64,000 nt of DNA from Nocardia elegans NBRC 108235 (GTDB lineage: Bacteria; Actinomycetota; Actinomycetes; Mycobacteriales; Mycobacteriaceae), in contig NZ_BDBF01000045.1 in the NCBI RefSeq assembly GCF_001612845.1, positions 1 to 64,000 on the forward strand, in the 5' to 3' direction. Position numbers and translations under genes: made by a program. The stretch's first letter is position 1. Every line of letters begins with the position of its first letter. Positions 8,797 to 16,716 of the stretch are shown piece by piece. The notes beneath the pieces are model-generated. The model was not told the DNA's origin. It did no database searches and worked only from the letters and a program-made list of their open reading frames with translations.

Positions 8797-8822
8797 AACG
8801 TGCCGTTGTCTAACGGTACATT
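8797..8822. promoter_or_regulatory. 26-bp palindromic operator candidate (copy B)
   Basis: The half-sites are aacgtgccgtt and aacggtacatt with spacer gtct. Both outer halves are the same as in copy A at 3346-3371 apart from one base, which makes this the more symmetric of the two. It ends 64 nt before the start codon of the secreted-protein gene at 8887. Confidence 0.55.
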
Positions 8823-8886
8823 AATGGTGTGGCCGATACTTACGTCCATCAGCGGCGGAAGTGCACGATTGAACGGAGACACACCG

Positions 8887-9396
8887 ATGACCGCAGCCAC
8901 CTTTGCCCGCACCACCCGATCCCTGCTGCTGGCCGCGACCGTCGCGGGTGCCGCGGTCGTGGGCCTGTCCGCCGGTCCGGCCGCGGCGCAGGCGCCCGGA
9001 CCGTACTGTCTGTGGGCCGGCGCCGCCTTCGCCCCAGGGACGCAGGTGCATGCCGGCGGCTGGGCATTCAGTTGCCGCAGTGACCTTTTCGGCGCCGCCC
9101 GGTGGAATGCGGACGGTCCGTCCCACCGCGCCGACACCGTGGCCAATCCGGGCGCGCTCGGAAACCCGGCCGGTCGCTTCAGTCCCGGCGCACGCCAGCC
9201 GGGCACGTCCTATAACGATTACTGCGTGGGCAATCAGCTGATCGCGGGGACCGAGGATGTGTACGAGGCGGTTCCGGCCTCGGGCGGTCTGTACTGGCGA
9301 GCGGCCGGTCCGATCTCCCAGTGGCGTTTCCAGGACGAGGGCCCGGCGCCGACCTGGCGCTCGTCGAGCCTGTGCCGCGACGGCGAACTGCTCTGA
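8887..9396 (+). CDS. Small secreted protein with four cysteines, function unknown
   Basis: The 169-residue product has a classic Sec signal peptide: TRSLLLAAT with a hydrophobic core up to GLSAGPAAAQA, and likely cleavage after residue 34 or 36. The mature part has four cysteines (PYCLW, FSCRS, DYCVG, SLCRD), enough for two disulfides, and is rich in Gly, Ala and Trp. I do not recognise a domain. ATG 8887 was chosen because the signal peptide starts there, with CGGAGAC upstream; further upstream in-frame starts would translate the operator palindrome. It is probably exported and controlled by the regulator that binds the 26-bp palindrome. Confidence 0.75.
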   Translation: MTAATFARTTRSLLLAATVAGAAVVGLSAGPAAAQAPGPYCLWAGAAFAPGTQVHAGGWAFSCRSDLFGAARWNADGPSHRADTVANPGALGNPAGRFSPGARQPGTSYNDYCVGNQLIAGTEDVYEAVPASGGLYWRAAGPISQWRFQDEGPAPTWRSSSLCRDGELL

Positions 9397-9402
9397 TCCG
9401 GC

Positions 9403-9439
9403 ACCTATAGGTAACGGGCGCCACCTACTTAAGTAGGTG
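9403..9439. promoter_or_regulatory. Two palindromes sharing an acctA half-site
   Basis: A 10-bp palindrome acctataggt (9403-9412) is followed by an 18-bp perfect, loopless palindrome cacctacttaagtaggtg (9422-9439). They lie 7 nt after the secreted-protein stop and 80-117 nt before the DHFR-like gene. The lack of a loop favours a dimeric protein-binding site over a terminator, though a cruciform is possible. Confidence 0.4.
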
Positions 9440-9519
9440 CGCCCGAACATTACCGATGCGCGCCGCCCCCACCGGGGGGAACAATCACACGTCGGCAAGT
9501 TACGGCAGATGGGTGAGCG

Positions 9520-10104
9520 ATGGCAGGCGTGACACTGTGGATGCAGATGTCGCTCGACGGATACGCGGAGGGGCCCGACCAGGAAATTCACTGGCCGGTG
9601 GTGGACGAAGAGCTGTGTGAGTCCTTCCTGGACGAACTACGGGCGGCCGAAGTGTTCGTCTACGGCCGCAAGACATTCGAGATCATGGCCGCGTTCTGGC
9701 CCTATGCCGATGCCGATCCGGCCATCTCGCCGTTCTACGTCGAATTCGCGCGCTGCTGGAAACGCACACCGAAACTGGTGTTCTCCCATACGCTGCGCGA
9801 CCCGGGCTGGAACACCCGGGTGATCGGTGCGGATCCGATCGGCGAGATCAGCGCGCTGCGGGCGGCCTCGACCGGACCCGTCGTGGTCTTCGGCGGCGCG
9901 CAAACCGCCTCGTACTTTCTCGAACACGATCTCGTCGACGAATACCGGCTGTTCGTGCACCCGCTGCTGCTCGGCGGTGGGGTGCCGCTGTTCCCCAAAC
10001 CGCTGGATACGGCTGGACTGCAGCTGGTGGACATCATGACCTTCGACAGCGCGGTCGTGCAGATGCACTATCAACAGGCCGCGCCGGTCGCGCGAACGGG
10101 GTAG
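9520..10104 (+). CDS. Dihydrofolate reductase-like (RibD C-terminal) family protein
   Basis: The 194-residue protein has the RibD_C/DHFR-like fold: start strand WMQMSLDGYAEGPDQEIHW, middle motif AEVFVYGRKTFEIMAAFWP, then VVVFGGAQTASYF and the ending LVDEYRLFVHPLLLGGGVPLF. Stand-alone members are probably NADPH-dependent reductases of unknown substrate; they are not folate or riboflavin enzymes by default. GGGTGAG precedes the ATG. It stands alone, behind a pair of palindromes that may regulate it. Confidence 0.85.
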   Translation: MAGVTLWMQMSLDGYAEGPDQEIHWPVVDEELCESFLDELRAAEVFVYGRKTFEIMAAFWPYADADPAISPFYVEFARCWKRTPKLVFSHTLRDPGWNTRVIGADPIGEISALRAASTGPVVVFGGAQTASYFLEHDLVDEYRLFVHPLLLGGGVPLFPKPLDTAGLQLVDIMTFDSAVVQMHYQQAAPVARTG

Positions 10105-10168
10105 TCGCAGATCGCGGTATCGAATCCGGACACGCGACGGGGGCACGGTGGGCTAACTTGTTCCTACT

Positions 10169-11548
10169 ATGTTCCAGCGATCGCGCATCGGTGTACTGCC
10201 CGCCACCAGCAGTGAGTTCGTGGGCAGGCTCGCGCAGCGAGAGCGGATAACCGCGCTGATCGCCCGTGGCGCGCGGCTGATCACCCTGACCGGCCCCGGC
10301 GGCATCGGCAAGACCAGGCTGGCCATCGAGACGCTGCGCCGCGATGTCGATCTGCCCACGCGCTGGCTGGCGCTGGCGGAACTGGACGCCGAGACCGCGA
10401 TCGCCGAACTGCGCGAGTTCGCGCCCCGGCCCGACGGCGCCCCGCATGTACTGGTCCTGGACAGCTGCGATCGGCTGGTGACCGCCCTCGCGACCGAGCT
10501 CGCGGACCTGCTCGAAGCCGACCCTGCGCTGACCGTCGTGGCCACCAGTCGCGAGCCGATCGGCTGGATCGACGAACAACTCGTCCCGGTGCCCTCGCTG
10601 GATCCCGCACAGGCGTTGCGGCTGCTGCGCATTCGCATGGAGCTCACCGGCCGCACGGCCGGCGCCGGCGACGAGGACGACGATATTCTCCGGCGGATCT
10701 GTGCGCATATGAGCCACAATCCGTTCGGCCTGCGGCTGGCCGCGATCAGGTTACGGCACCATCCGCCCGCCATCGTGTTGCACGAGGTGAGCGGCGATGC
10801 CTACGACCGTCGCCTGCAGTGGTCCGACAGTGCCCGGGTCGGGGTGGAAGCGCGCCATCGCGATATCGGCGCCAACATCGCGTGGTCCACCAGTCGCTGC
10901 ACCCCGGCCGAATCCATTCTGCTGCAACGGTTGTCGGTCTTTCCGGGTGGTTCCGCGGGCGGCGGAGCCGATCGGGAGGCGATCGAGGCGATCTGTGCCG
11001 ACGAGGCGTTGCCCGCAGCGTCGATCGAATCGACACTGGACCGGCTGGTGGAACGTTCGCTGGTGATCGTGCGGCTGACCGGTACCTCGGCACGGTGGTA
11101 TCTCACCGAATGTGTTCGCCTCGTCGCGCGCGCCGAACTGCACCGGCGTGATCCGGTCGAGGCCAATCGGCTCGCGGCCCGGCATCTGCAGCTGCGCCGG
11201 CTGGAGGTGCGCCGCGCCGAGGGCTCGGCGCTGCCCCAGCAGCCGTGTGTCGTCACGGCACAACCGCCGGTCGGCGCGGTGGCGGCGGCGCGGCCGGAGC
11301 CGGATCGCTGGGGGAGTCTGTCGCGGGCGGAACGTGAGGTGGCGGTGCTGGCGGCCGCGGGCTGGCCCAACAGCGCCATCGCCGTGCGCCGCCGCAGTTC
11401 GGTGCGCACGGTCGATGCCCAGGTGGCGATGGTCCGGCAGAAGTTGCAGATCACCTCGCGCGCGGAGATCGCCCGGCATCTGCCCGCCGAGGCCCGGGAG
11501 CGGATGCGCAGCGAGGCTTCGGCCCGGCGCGAGACGGCCCGGTCGTGA
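10169..11548 (+). CDS. Short LuxR-family regulator with AAA/NB-ARC-like ATPase domain
   Basis: The 459-residue protein has an N-terminal ATPase with Walker A GPGGIGKT (residues 42-49), a Walker B-like VLVLDSCDRL and sensor stretch TVVATSREPIGWIDEQLVPVP. A short winged-helix-like region and a C-terminal LuxR helix-turn-helix follow (SRAEREVAVLAAAGWPNSA and SSVRTVDAQVAMVRQKLQI, about 390-450). It lacks the roughly 370-residue TPR-like middle seen in its downstream neighbour. No good ribosome binding site precedes ATG 10169; TAACTT about 13 nt upstream may be a -10 of a leaderless transcript. The last 4 nt overlap the next gene (GTGA), so the two are translationally coupled. Confidence 0.8.
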   Translation: MFQRSRIGVLPATSSEFVGRLAQRERITALIARGARLITLTGPGGIGKTRLAIETLRRDVDLPTRWLALAELDAETAIAELREFAPRPDGAPHVLVLDSCDRLVTALATELADLLEADPALTVVATSREPIGWIDEQLVPVPSLDPAQALRLLRIRMELTGRTAGAGDEDDDILRRICAHMSHNPFGLRLAAIRLRHHPPAIVLHEVSGDAYDRRLQWSDSARVGVEARHRDIGANIAWSTSRCTPAESILLQRLSVFPGGSAGGGADREAIEAICADEALPAASIESTLDRLVERSLVIVRLTGTSARWYLTECVRLVARAELHRRDPVEANRLAARHLQLRRLEVRRAEGSALPQQPCVVTAQPPVGAVAAARPEPDRWGSLSRAEREVAVLAAAGWPNSAIAVRRRSSVRTVDAQVAMVRQKLQITSRAEIARHLPAEARERMRSEASARRETARS

Positions 11549-14040
11549 CCACACCGTGGATATCCCAATTCGTCGGCCGGACAGCGGAACTGCGCAGCAT
11601 CGCCGAACTGCTCGAACCCGGTGGGCCCCGGCTGATCACGCTGCTCGGACCGGGTGGGATCGGTAAGACGACGCTGGCTACCGAGGCTTTGCGCCGGTCC
11701 CAGCGGCCCGGTCGCGACCACGTGCTGTGGGCGCGGTTGGCGCGGCTGGAGACCGGCGCCGACGCCGAGGCGGTCGCCGAGGAGATCGTGCGCACCGTCG
11801 CACCGACCGCGACCACCGGTCGCAGCGCGGAAGACTGCCTGCTCGAGGCCTTCGCCGCGCTCGGCGCCGCTCGCACCATCCTGGTCCTGGACAACTGTGA
11901 ACACGTGCTGCATCCGGTGGCGCGCCTGATCGTCGAGCTACTGAGCGTGAATCCGGACGTCACCGTCGTGGCCACCAGCCGGGAACCGATCGGCTGGACC
12001 GACGAGCGGCTGGTGCCGGTGCCGCCACTCACCAAAAATCATGCGCTGGAACTGTTCCGGCGGCGTGCCGAACTGACCGGCCGGCCCATCGCCGCGGATC
12101 CCGCGACCCTGGAACTGGCCGCCCGGATCTGCCGGCAGGTGGACAACAATCCGCTGTTCATCCGGCTGGCCGCGGCCCGGCTGCGCTACCGGCCACTCGC
12201 CGAGGTGTTGCGCGATCTCACCGACACCGACTCCGAGGCGTGGATGCACTGGTCGTCGGGTGTGCGGGCCGGCGCCGACGAGCGTCATCGCAACGTCGGT
12301 GACGTGATCGCCTGGTCCTACGGGCTGTGCACCGACGCCGAACGCCTGCTGCTGGACCGGATGTCGGTCTTCGCGGCCGGATTCGACCCCGGTGACGAGG
12401 AAACCCGCAGCGGCGGTATCGAATACAGCGCGGTGGCACAGGTCTGCGCCGACGAGGCGTTGCCCGAGCCGGTCATCGCCGCCACGCTGGAGCGACTGGT
12501 CGAACGGTCGCTGGTGTCGACCCGCATGACGGCCACCTCGGTGCGCTATTTCCTGCCCGAGAGCGTGCGGGCGTTCGCCCGCCTCCGGCTGCAGGAGCGA
12601 CCGGACGGTTCGGCCTCACCGTCCGGCATGCCTGCCCGCCATCGCCGCTACTTCCGTGACAAAGTCGTCGCCGGACAGGCGATGTGGTACGGCCCCGACG
12701 AGATGGAGTGGATCGACTGGGTCCGCGGGGCATGGAACGACGTGCTGCTCGCGGTGGAGACCAGCCTCGGCGATCCGGCCGAGGCCGTGATCGGACTCGA
12801 GATCGCCACCGTGGTCATGGCATTGCGGGTGTCGTTCCTCACCGGCACCAACCGCGCGGTCGCCGGGCTCACCGAACGCGCCCTCGCGGTGATCGGCGAC
12901 GATCCGGCCTTGTCGTCGCTGCGGATCACCGCCAAGGCCCTGATCGGCTGGATCGCGGTGTGGCAGGGCCGATTCGACTACACCTCCCGCCTCCTCGGCG
13001 AATGTGCCGCCGAATGTCTCACCGATCCCGTGCTGCGCCGGGAGTGGCGGGAGCACACCGCCGACGACATCGGCCTGCCGGCCCAGGTCGAATTCACCTG
13101 GGGACTGGAACTGTTCCTGATTCGCCTGGACCTGCGCTCGATCGAGGTGTTGTCGCGCGCCCGCCGGAAGTTCGCGGCCGTCGGCGATCGCGGCGGCACC
13201 CAGCGCAGTGATCTGTTCACCGTGCTCGCGGCCGCCAGCCTGGCGACCCCGGAGGTCGCTGAGCGGGTGGTGCGCCGCCATCTGCACGACGCGGCGAAAA
13301 CCGATGCGCCGTGGGCGGTTTCGTGGGCCGAGTTCGCGGAACTGGTCGCCACCATCCGCCACGGCGACCCCGCGGACGCCGTGCGCCGGGGCCGGGCGGC
13401 GGTGGCCGCGCATCTCGATCGCGGAGATACCTGGACCGCGGGCTGGATCATCCATTTCTGCACCGTCGCGCTGGCCACGATCCTGTCGCGGCGTATCGAA
13501 TCCGGCGCGCGCCCGGACGAACTCGCGGCGGCCGCGCGGGAGATCGCCTACCTGCAGGGCGGCACGGCCGCGCTGCATCGCTCGATGGGGATCGCCTCGG
13601 ACCGGGTTCCGCTGGTGGTGGAGGGATCCTCGGCGGCGCGCGCGGCCGCGACCGCGGTGCTCGGGGCCGAGCGTTACGCCGCCGCGGTGCGTCGCGGTGG
13701 GCGGATGCGGCCGCAGGACAACGAGTTGCAGCGGTATTTCCTCGGGCGGCTGGACATCGTCGAGGACGCCGACGTAGGCCCGGACGACGCGCGATGGCAG
13801 GAACTTTCACCCGCCGAACGCGATATCGCGATTCTGGTGGCCGCCGGTTGGACCAACAGTGCGGTCGCGGTGCGCCGCGGGACGTCGGTCCGTACGGTCG
13901 ACGCCCAGGTGGCGACCATTCGCCGCAAACTCGCGGCCGCGGACCGCTCGGCGATCATCCACCGCATTCCCGGTGAACTGCGCGATCGCGTGCGTGCCGA
14001 ATCGCGACAGCCACCGGGACGCCCGCGCCGCACCTACTGA
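11545..14040 (+). CDS. Full-length LuxR-family regulator with AAA/NB-ARC-like ATPase domain
   Basis: The 831-residue protein is paralogous to the preceding gene. Walker A is GPGGIGKT (35-42), Walker B ILVLDNCEHV, followed by TVVATSREPIGWTDERLVPVP. A long helical, TPR-like middle region spans roughly 370-720. The C-terminal LuxR DNA-binding helix-turn-helix spans roughly 755-815 (SPAERDIAILVAAGWTNSA, then TSVRTVDAQVATIRRKLAA). Such proteins usually activate transcription when the ATPase/TPR part senses a ligand or partner. The start is GTG 11545, overlapping the upstream stop. The 3' end overlaps the convergent aminotransferase gene by 7 nt. Confidence 0.85.
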   Translation: MTTPWISQFVGRTAELRSIAELLEPGGPRLITLLGPGGIGKTTLATEALRRSQRPGRDHVLWARLARLETGADAEAVAEEIVRTVAPTATTGRSAEDCLLEAFAALGAARTILVLDNCEHVLHPVARLIVELLSVNPDVTVVATSREPIGWTDERLVPVPPLTKNHALELFRRRAELTGRPIAADPATLELAARICRQVDNNPLFIRLAAARLRYRPLAEVLRDLTDTDSEAWMHWSSGVRAGADERHRNVGDVIAWSYGLCTDAERLLLDRMSVFAAGFDPGDEETRSGGIEYSAVAQVCADEALPEPVIAATLERLVERSLVSTRMTATSVRYFLPESVRAFARLRLQERPDGSASPSGMPARHRRYFRDKVVAGQAMWYGPDEMEWIDWVRGAWNDVLLAVETSLGDPAEAVIGLEIATVVMALRVSFLTGTNRAVAGLTERALAVIGDDPALSSLRITAKALIGWIAVWQGRFDYTSRLLGECAAECLTDPVLRREWREHTADDIGLPAQVEFTWGLELFLIRLDLRSIEVLSRARRKFAAVGDRGGTQRSDLFTVLAAASLATPEVAERVVRRHLHDAAKTDAPWAVSWAEFAELVATIRHGDPADAVRRGRAAVAAHLDRGDTWTAGWIIHFCTVALATILSRRIESGARPDELAAAAREIAYLQGGTAALHRSMGIASDRVPLVVEGSSAARAAATAVLGAERYAAAVRRGGRMRPQDNELQRYFLGRLDIVEDADVGPDDARWQELSPAERDIAILVAAGWTNSAVAVRRGTSVRTVDAQVATIRRKLAAADRSAIIHRIPGELRDRVRAESRQPPGRPRRTY

Positions 14041-15125
14041 CCCGACGTCGTTCGACTCCGGCTGTCGCTCAAGGCTTTCAAGGCACGGTCGACGTCGTCG
14101 GAATCGTTGTGGACGTGGAACGACACCCGCAGCGCACCCGCTCGGGCCGTGGTCACCACCGCGGCCTCGGCCAAGGCGTCGGCGGCGGCCGCGGCGCCCG
14201 GAATCGACACGATCGGCGCGCGTCCGGGCACGGGCGTGAAGCCCAGGTCGTCCAGTCCGGCGCGGAAGCGGTCGGCCAGCGCCAGATCGTGGGCCTGAAT
14301 CGCCGGAATCGTCAACTCCTCCAGCAGTTCCGCTCCGGCCAGCGCGCCTACCACACCCAGCCAATCGGGCGTGGCGTCGAAGCGCCGCGCGGTATCGGCA
14401 AGTCGTTGCGGCGCATACATTTCCGCCCAGCGATCGGCGGCCGCGTACCAGCCCGGCGCATGCGGGCGCACCCGCTCGGCGATATCCGGCCGGATCGCCA
14501 GCAGCCCGACACTGCGAGCGCCGAGCAGCCATTTGAAGCTCGCGCACACCCAGATGTCGGCATCGGCGAATCGCAGCGGCAACCAGCCCGCCGCCTGCGA
14601 GACGTCGAACAGCAGCAGCGCGTCGTGCGCCGCGGTGGCCTCGCGCAACCGCGCCGGATCGACGGTCCGGCCGTCGGCGGACTGGACGAGACTGCAGGCC
14701 ACCAGCGCGGTATCCGGTCGAACCTCCTCGGCCAGTCGCTCCAGTTCCACCGTGCGTACCCGCAGATCTCCGCGGTAGCGGAACGGATTGGGTACGGAGG
14801 CGAAATCGCCTGCGGCGACCAGCACTTCGGAGCCGGGGGCGAGTGCGGCCGCGGCCGGGCCGATGAGCGCGGCGGCCGAATTGCCGATCGCCACATCGGC
14901 TGCCGTCGCGCCGTCGAGGATGCGGGCATAGGCCGCGCGCAGCCGATCCACCCGATCGTCGTAGCGCGAGGGTGCGCGATGCCCGCTCGCCCACCCGTCG
15001 AGAACTTCACGCACCGCGGTGAACGCGCGGGCCGGCGGAATGCCGTACGAGGCGGTGTCGAGGTAGGTGGTGTCGACCGCGAATTCGTGGCCGGCCAGAG
15101 CGGGAACATACGCCGAGGAGGTCAT
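14034..15125 (-). CDS. Class V aminotransferase (cysteine desulfurase-like fold)
   Basis: The 363-residue PLP enzyme begins with a substrate loop YLDTASYGIPPAR. It has the cofactor-binding stretch LLLFDVSQAAGWLPL and the Schiff-base lysine K198 in SFKWLLGARSVG. It ends with the small-domain sequence GALRVSFHVHNDSDDVDRAL. Length and layout match stand-alone class V aminotransferases of the isopenicillin N epimerase or EgtE-like group. No active-site cysteine of SufS/IscS is evident, so desulfurase activity is doubtful. The reaction cannot be assigned. It shares direction with the metallo-hydrolase gene upstream of it, 87 nt away. Confidence 0.8.
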   Translation of the reverse strand: MTSSAYVPALAGHEFAVDTTYLDTASYGIPPARAFTAVREVLDGWASGHRAPSRYDDRVDRLRAAYARILDGATAADVAIGNSAAALIGPAAAALAPGSEVLVAAGDFASVPNPFRYRGDLRVRTVELERLAEEVRPDTALVACSLVQSADGRTVDPARLREATAAHDALLLFDVSQAAGWLPLRFADADIWVCASFKWLLGARSVGLLAIRPDIAERVRPHAPGWYAAADRWAEMYAPQRLADTARRFDATPDWLGVVGALAGAELLEELTIPAIQAHDLALADRFRAGLDDLGFTPVPGRAPIVSIPGAAAAADALAEAAVVTTARAGALRVSFHVHNDSDDVDRALKALSDSRSRTTSGQ

Positions 15126-15212
15126 GAGGCCATGGTCGCGAGCGAGTGGCCCGCCGGTCCATAGCCACCCGAGGCTCGCTGGACCGGTCGAAGGTGCCGA
15201 ACCGCCGCGACC

Positions 15213-16169
15213 TCAGCCGTCGTTCGCCACGCCCACGGTCTCGTCCTCTGCCCGCAACCGCTGGGCGGCCGCGTGGTCGTGGGTCGGCACCACCGTCACC
15301 GTCGTGCGCGCCAGATGCAGCCGGTGCAGTGTGCGGAAGGTCAGATCGCGATCGTCATCGGCGAAACCGCCCGGGTAGCTTGCCTTCTGGCGGATCTTGT
15401 CGATCTGCAGGTGGTGCCAGGCGGCATCCCCGGCGAGCAGGACCCAGCCCCGCCGGGTGTGGGCGAGCACGCCGATACTGCCGGGGGTGTGCCCGGACAG
15501 ATCCACCAGCACCACGGTCCCGTCGCCGAACAGATCGTGGCTCGCGGTGAACGTCAGCACCGGCGGTCCGTCGAGGTCGTATTCGACCACGGGCCGCTCC
15601 CGCAGCGCATCGCGGACGCCGCCGACCGGCGCGACCGGACCCGTCATGATCCACCGCTGCTCGACGCGGTGCATGTGGACGGGCAGTCCCGGCAGATCCA
15701 GCAGACCGCAGACATGATCCCAATGCGCGTGCGTGGGCAGCGCGAAATCCAGCGGTCGCGGATCGTGTTCACGCAGCGAGTCGACGGTCGCCACGGTTGC
15801 GGCCGGGGGCCGGACCGCGACCCGCAGGACCGCCGGGAGCTGCGCGATCGCCCGCCGTTCGGCATCCAGGCAGACGCCGGGGTCGACCACGAACCGGGCC
15901 TGCGGATGCTCGACGACGAAGGCGGTCAGCGCGTTGTCGATACGGCGCGGGGTGAACGTTCCCTCGACGACCGCCGCCGTCGGCACCGACCGTGGTGCCT
16001 GCGGCAGCGCGCGCACCGAGACGACGCCTCGGGGCTCGGGCAGCCCGGCATCGGGGATCGAGGCCAGGAAGCGCCGATCGAGCCGGCGGGGCAGCATCAG
16101 CCCGCGCACGGAACCCACTGCGGCAGTGCAGCATTCGAGCACACTCGGTGTCTTCACCGGATCCGGCAT
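15213..16169 (-). CDS. Metallo-beta-lactamase-fold hydrolase
   Basis: The 318-residue protein has the MBL zinc signature HAHWDH (in ALPTHAHWDHVCGLLDLPG), a downstream metal histidine in LVDLSGHTPGSIGVL, and the terminal THDHAAAQRL motif. The N-terminal 100 residues hold a lead-in with FVVDPGVCLD. This architecture is shared with N-acyl-homoserine lactonases and other small hydrolases, so a lactonase or thioesterase-type role is possible but unproven. It diverges from a MerR regulator across a 106-nt gap that carries a 20-bp imperfect dyad, so it is a plausible target of that regulator. Confidence 0.8.
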   Translation of the reverse strand: MPDPVKTPSVLECCTAAVGSVRGLMLPRRLDRRFLASIPDAGLPEPRGVVSVRALPQAPRSVPTAAVVEGTFTPRRIDNALTAFVVEHPQARFVVDPGVCLDAERRAIAQLPAVLRVAVRPPAATVATVDSLREHDPRPLDFALPTHAHWDHVCGLLDLPGLPVHMHRVEQRWIMTGPVAPVGGVRDALRERPVVEYDLDGPPVLTFTASHDLFGDGTVVLVDLSGHTPGSIGVLAHTRRGWVLLAGDAAWHHLQIDKIRQKASYPGGFADDDRDLTFRTLHRLHLARTTVTVVPTHDHAAAQRLRAEDETVGVANDG

Positions 16170-16237
16170 GTCATTCGTCCGTTCTGTGGGTGGGCCGCGA
16201 ACGACGGGATCGTCGCCACGTGTTGTGGCACGATAAA

Positions 16238-16257
16238 ACTTAAGGTCGACATGAAGT
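16238..16257. promoter_or_regulatory. 20-bp imperfect dyad, candidate MerR operator
   Basis: The element acttaaggtc-gacatgaagt matches its own reverse complement at 8 of 10 half-site positions. It lies 18 nt before the MerR start (16276) and 68 nt before the divergent hydrolase start (16169). Its position suits autoregulation or control of both genes. Confidence 0.45.
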
Positions 16258-16275
16258 AAAGGGGTGAGGCCGGCG

Positions 16276-16716
16276 ATGGACGAGGGACTGAAGATCGGCG
16301 ACGCCGCCGTGGCGGTCGGAGTCGAGGCGCATGTGCTGCGCCATTGGGAATCGGTCGGGCTGCTGCATCCGGCCCGCAGTCCCTCCGGGCATCGCGCCTA
16401 CGACGAACAGACTCTCGACCGGGCGCGGCTGATCCGCACCCTGCAGCGCACCGGGTTGTCGCTGCGCCGGATCCGGGAACTCGGCATCTCCGGGCGCGAC
16501 GAACGGCTGGCTCTCATCGCCGCCGAGCGGGCACAGTTGCGCCGCCGCATCGACCTGTTCGAGGCCACCGATCGCTTCCTCGCCCACATCCTCGATTGCC
16601 GCCATCCCATCCTGGCCGAATGTCCCGACTGCTCCGGATTCCTCGCCCGATACGGCCACGAGCGCGACCGGCACGAATTCGCGGATCGAGCCCCCTCGCC
16701 GCTGCCGGTTCACTGA
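16276..16716 (+). CDS. MerR-family transcriptional regulator
   Basis: The 146-residue protein has an N-terminal MerR helix-turn-helix (LKIGDAAVAVGVEAHVLRHWESVGLL, then GHRAYDEQTLDRARLIRTLQRTGLSL). A coiled dimerisation helix follows, then a C-terminal CRHPILAECPDCSGF stretch with three cysteines that could bind a metal or thiol. ATG 16276 was preferred to GTG 16264 because GGTGAGG lies about 6 nt upstream of it. It is divergent from the MBL hydrolase, its likely target. The 3' end overlaps the convergent GGDEF gene by 7 nt. Confidence 0.85.
   Translation: MDEGLKIGDAAVAVGVEAHVLRHWESVGLLHPARSPSGHRAYDEQTLDRARLIRTLQRTGLSLRRIRELGISGRDERLALIAAERAQLRRRIDLFEATDRFLAHILDCRHPILAECPDCSGFLARYGHERDRHEFADRAPSPLPVH

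Noticed and set aside
10169..11548. Interpretation of the short LuxR gene as a truncated pseudogene
   Set aside because: ATPase and helix-turn-helix ends are both intact, the frame is open, and the stop is coupled by GTGA to the next gene.
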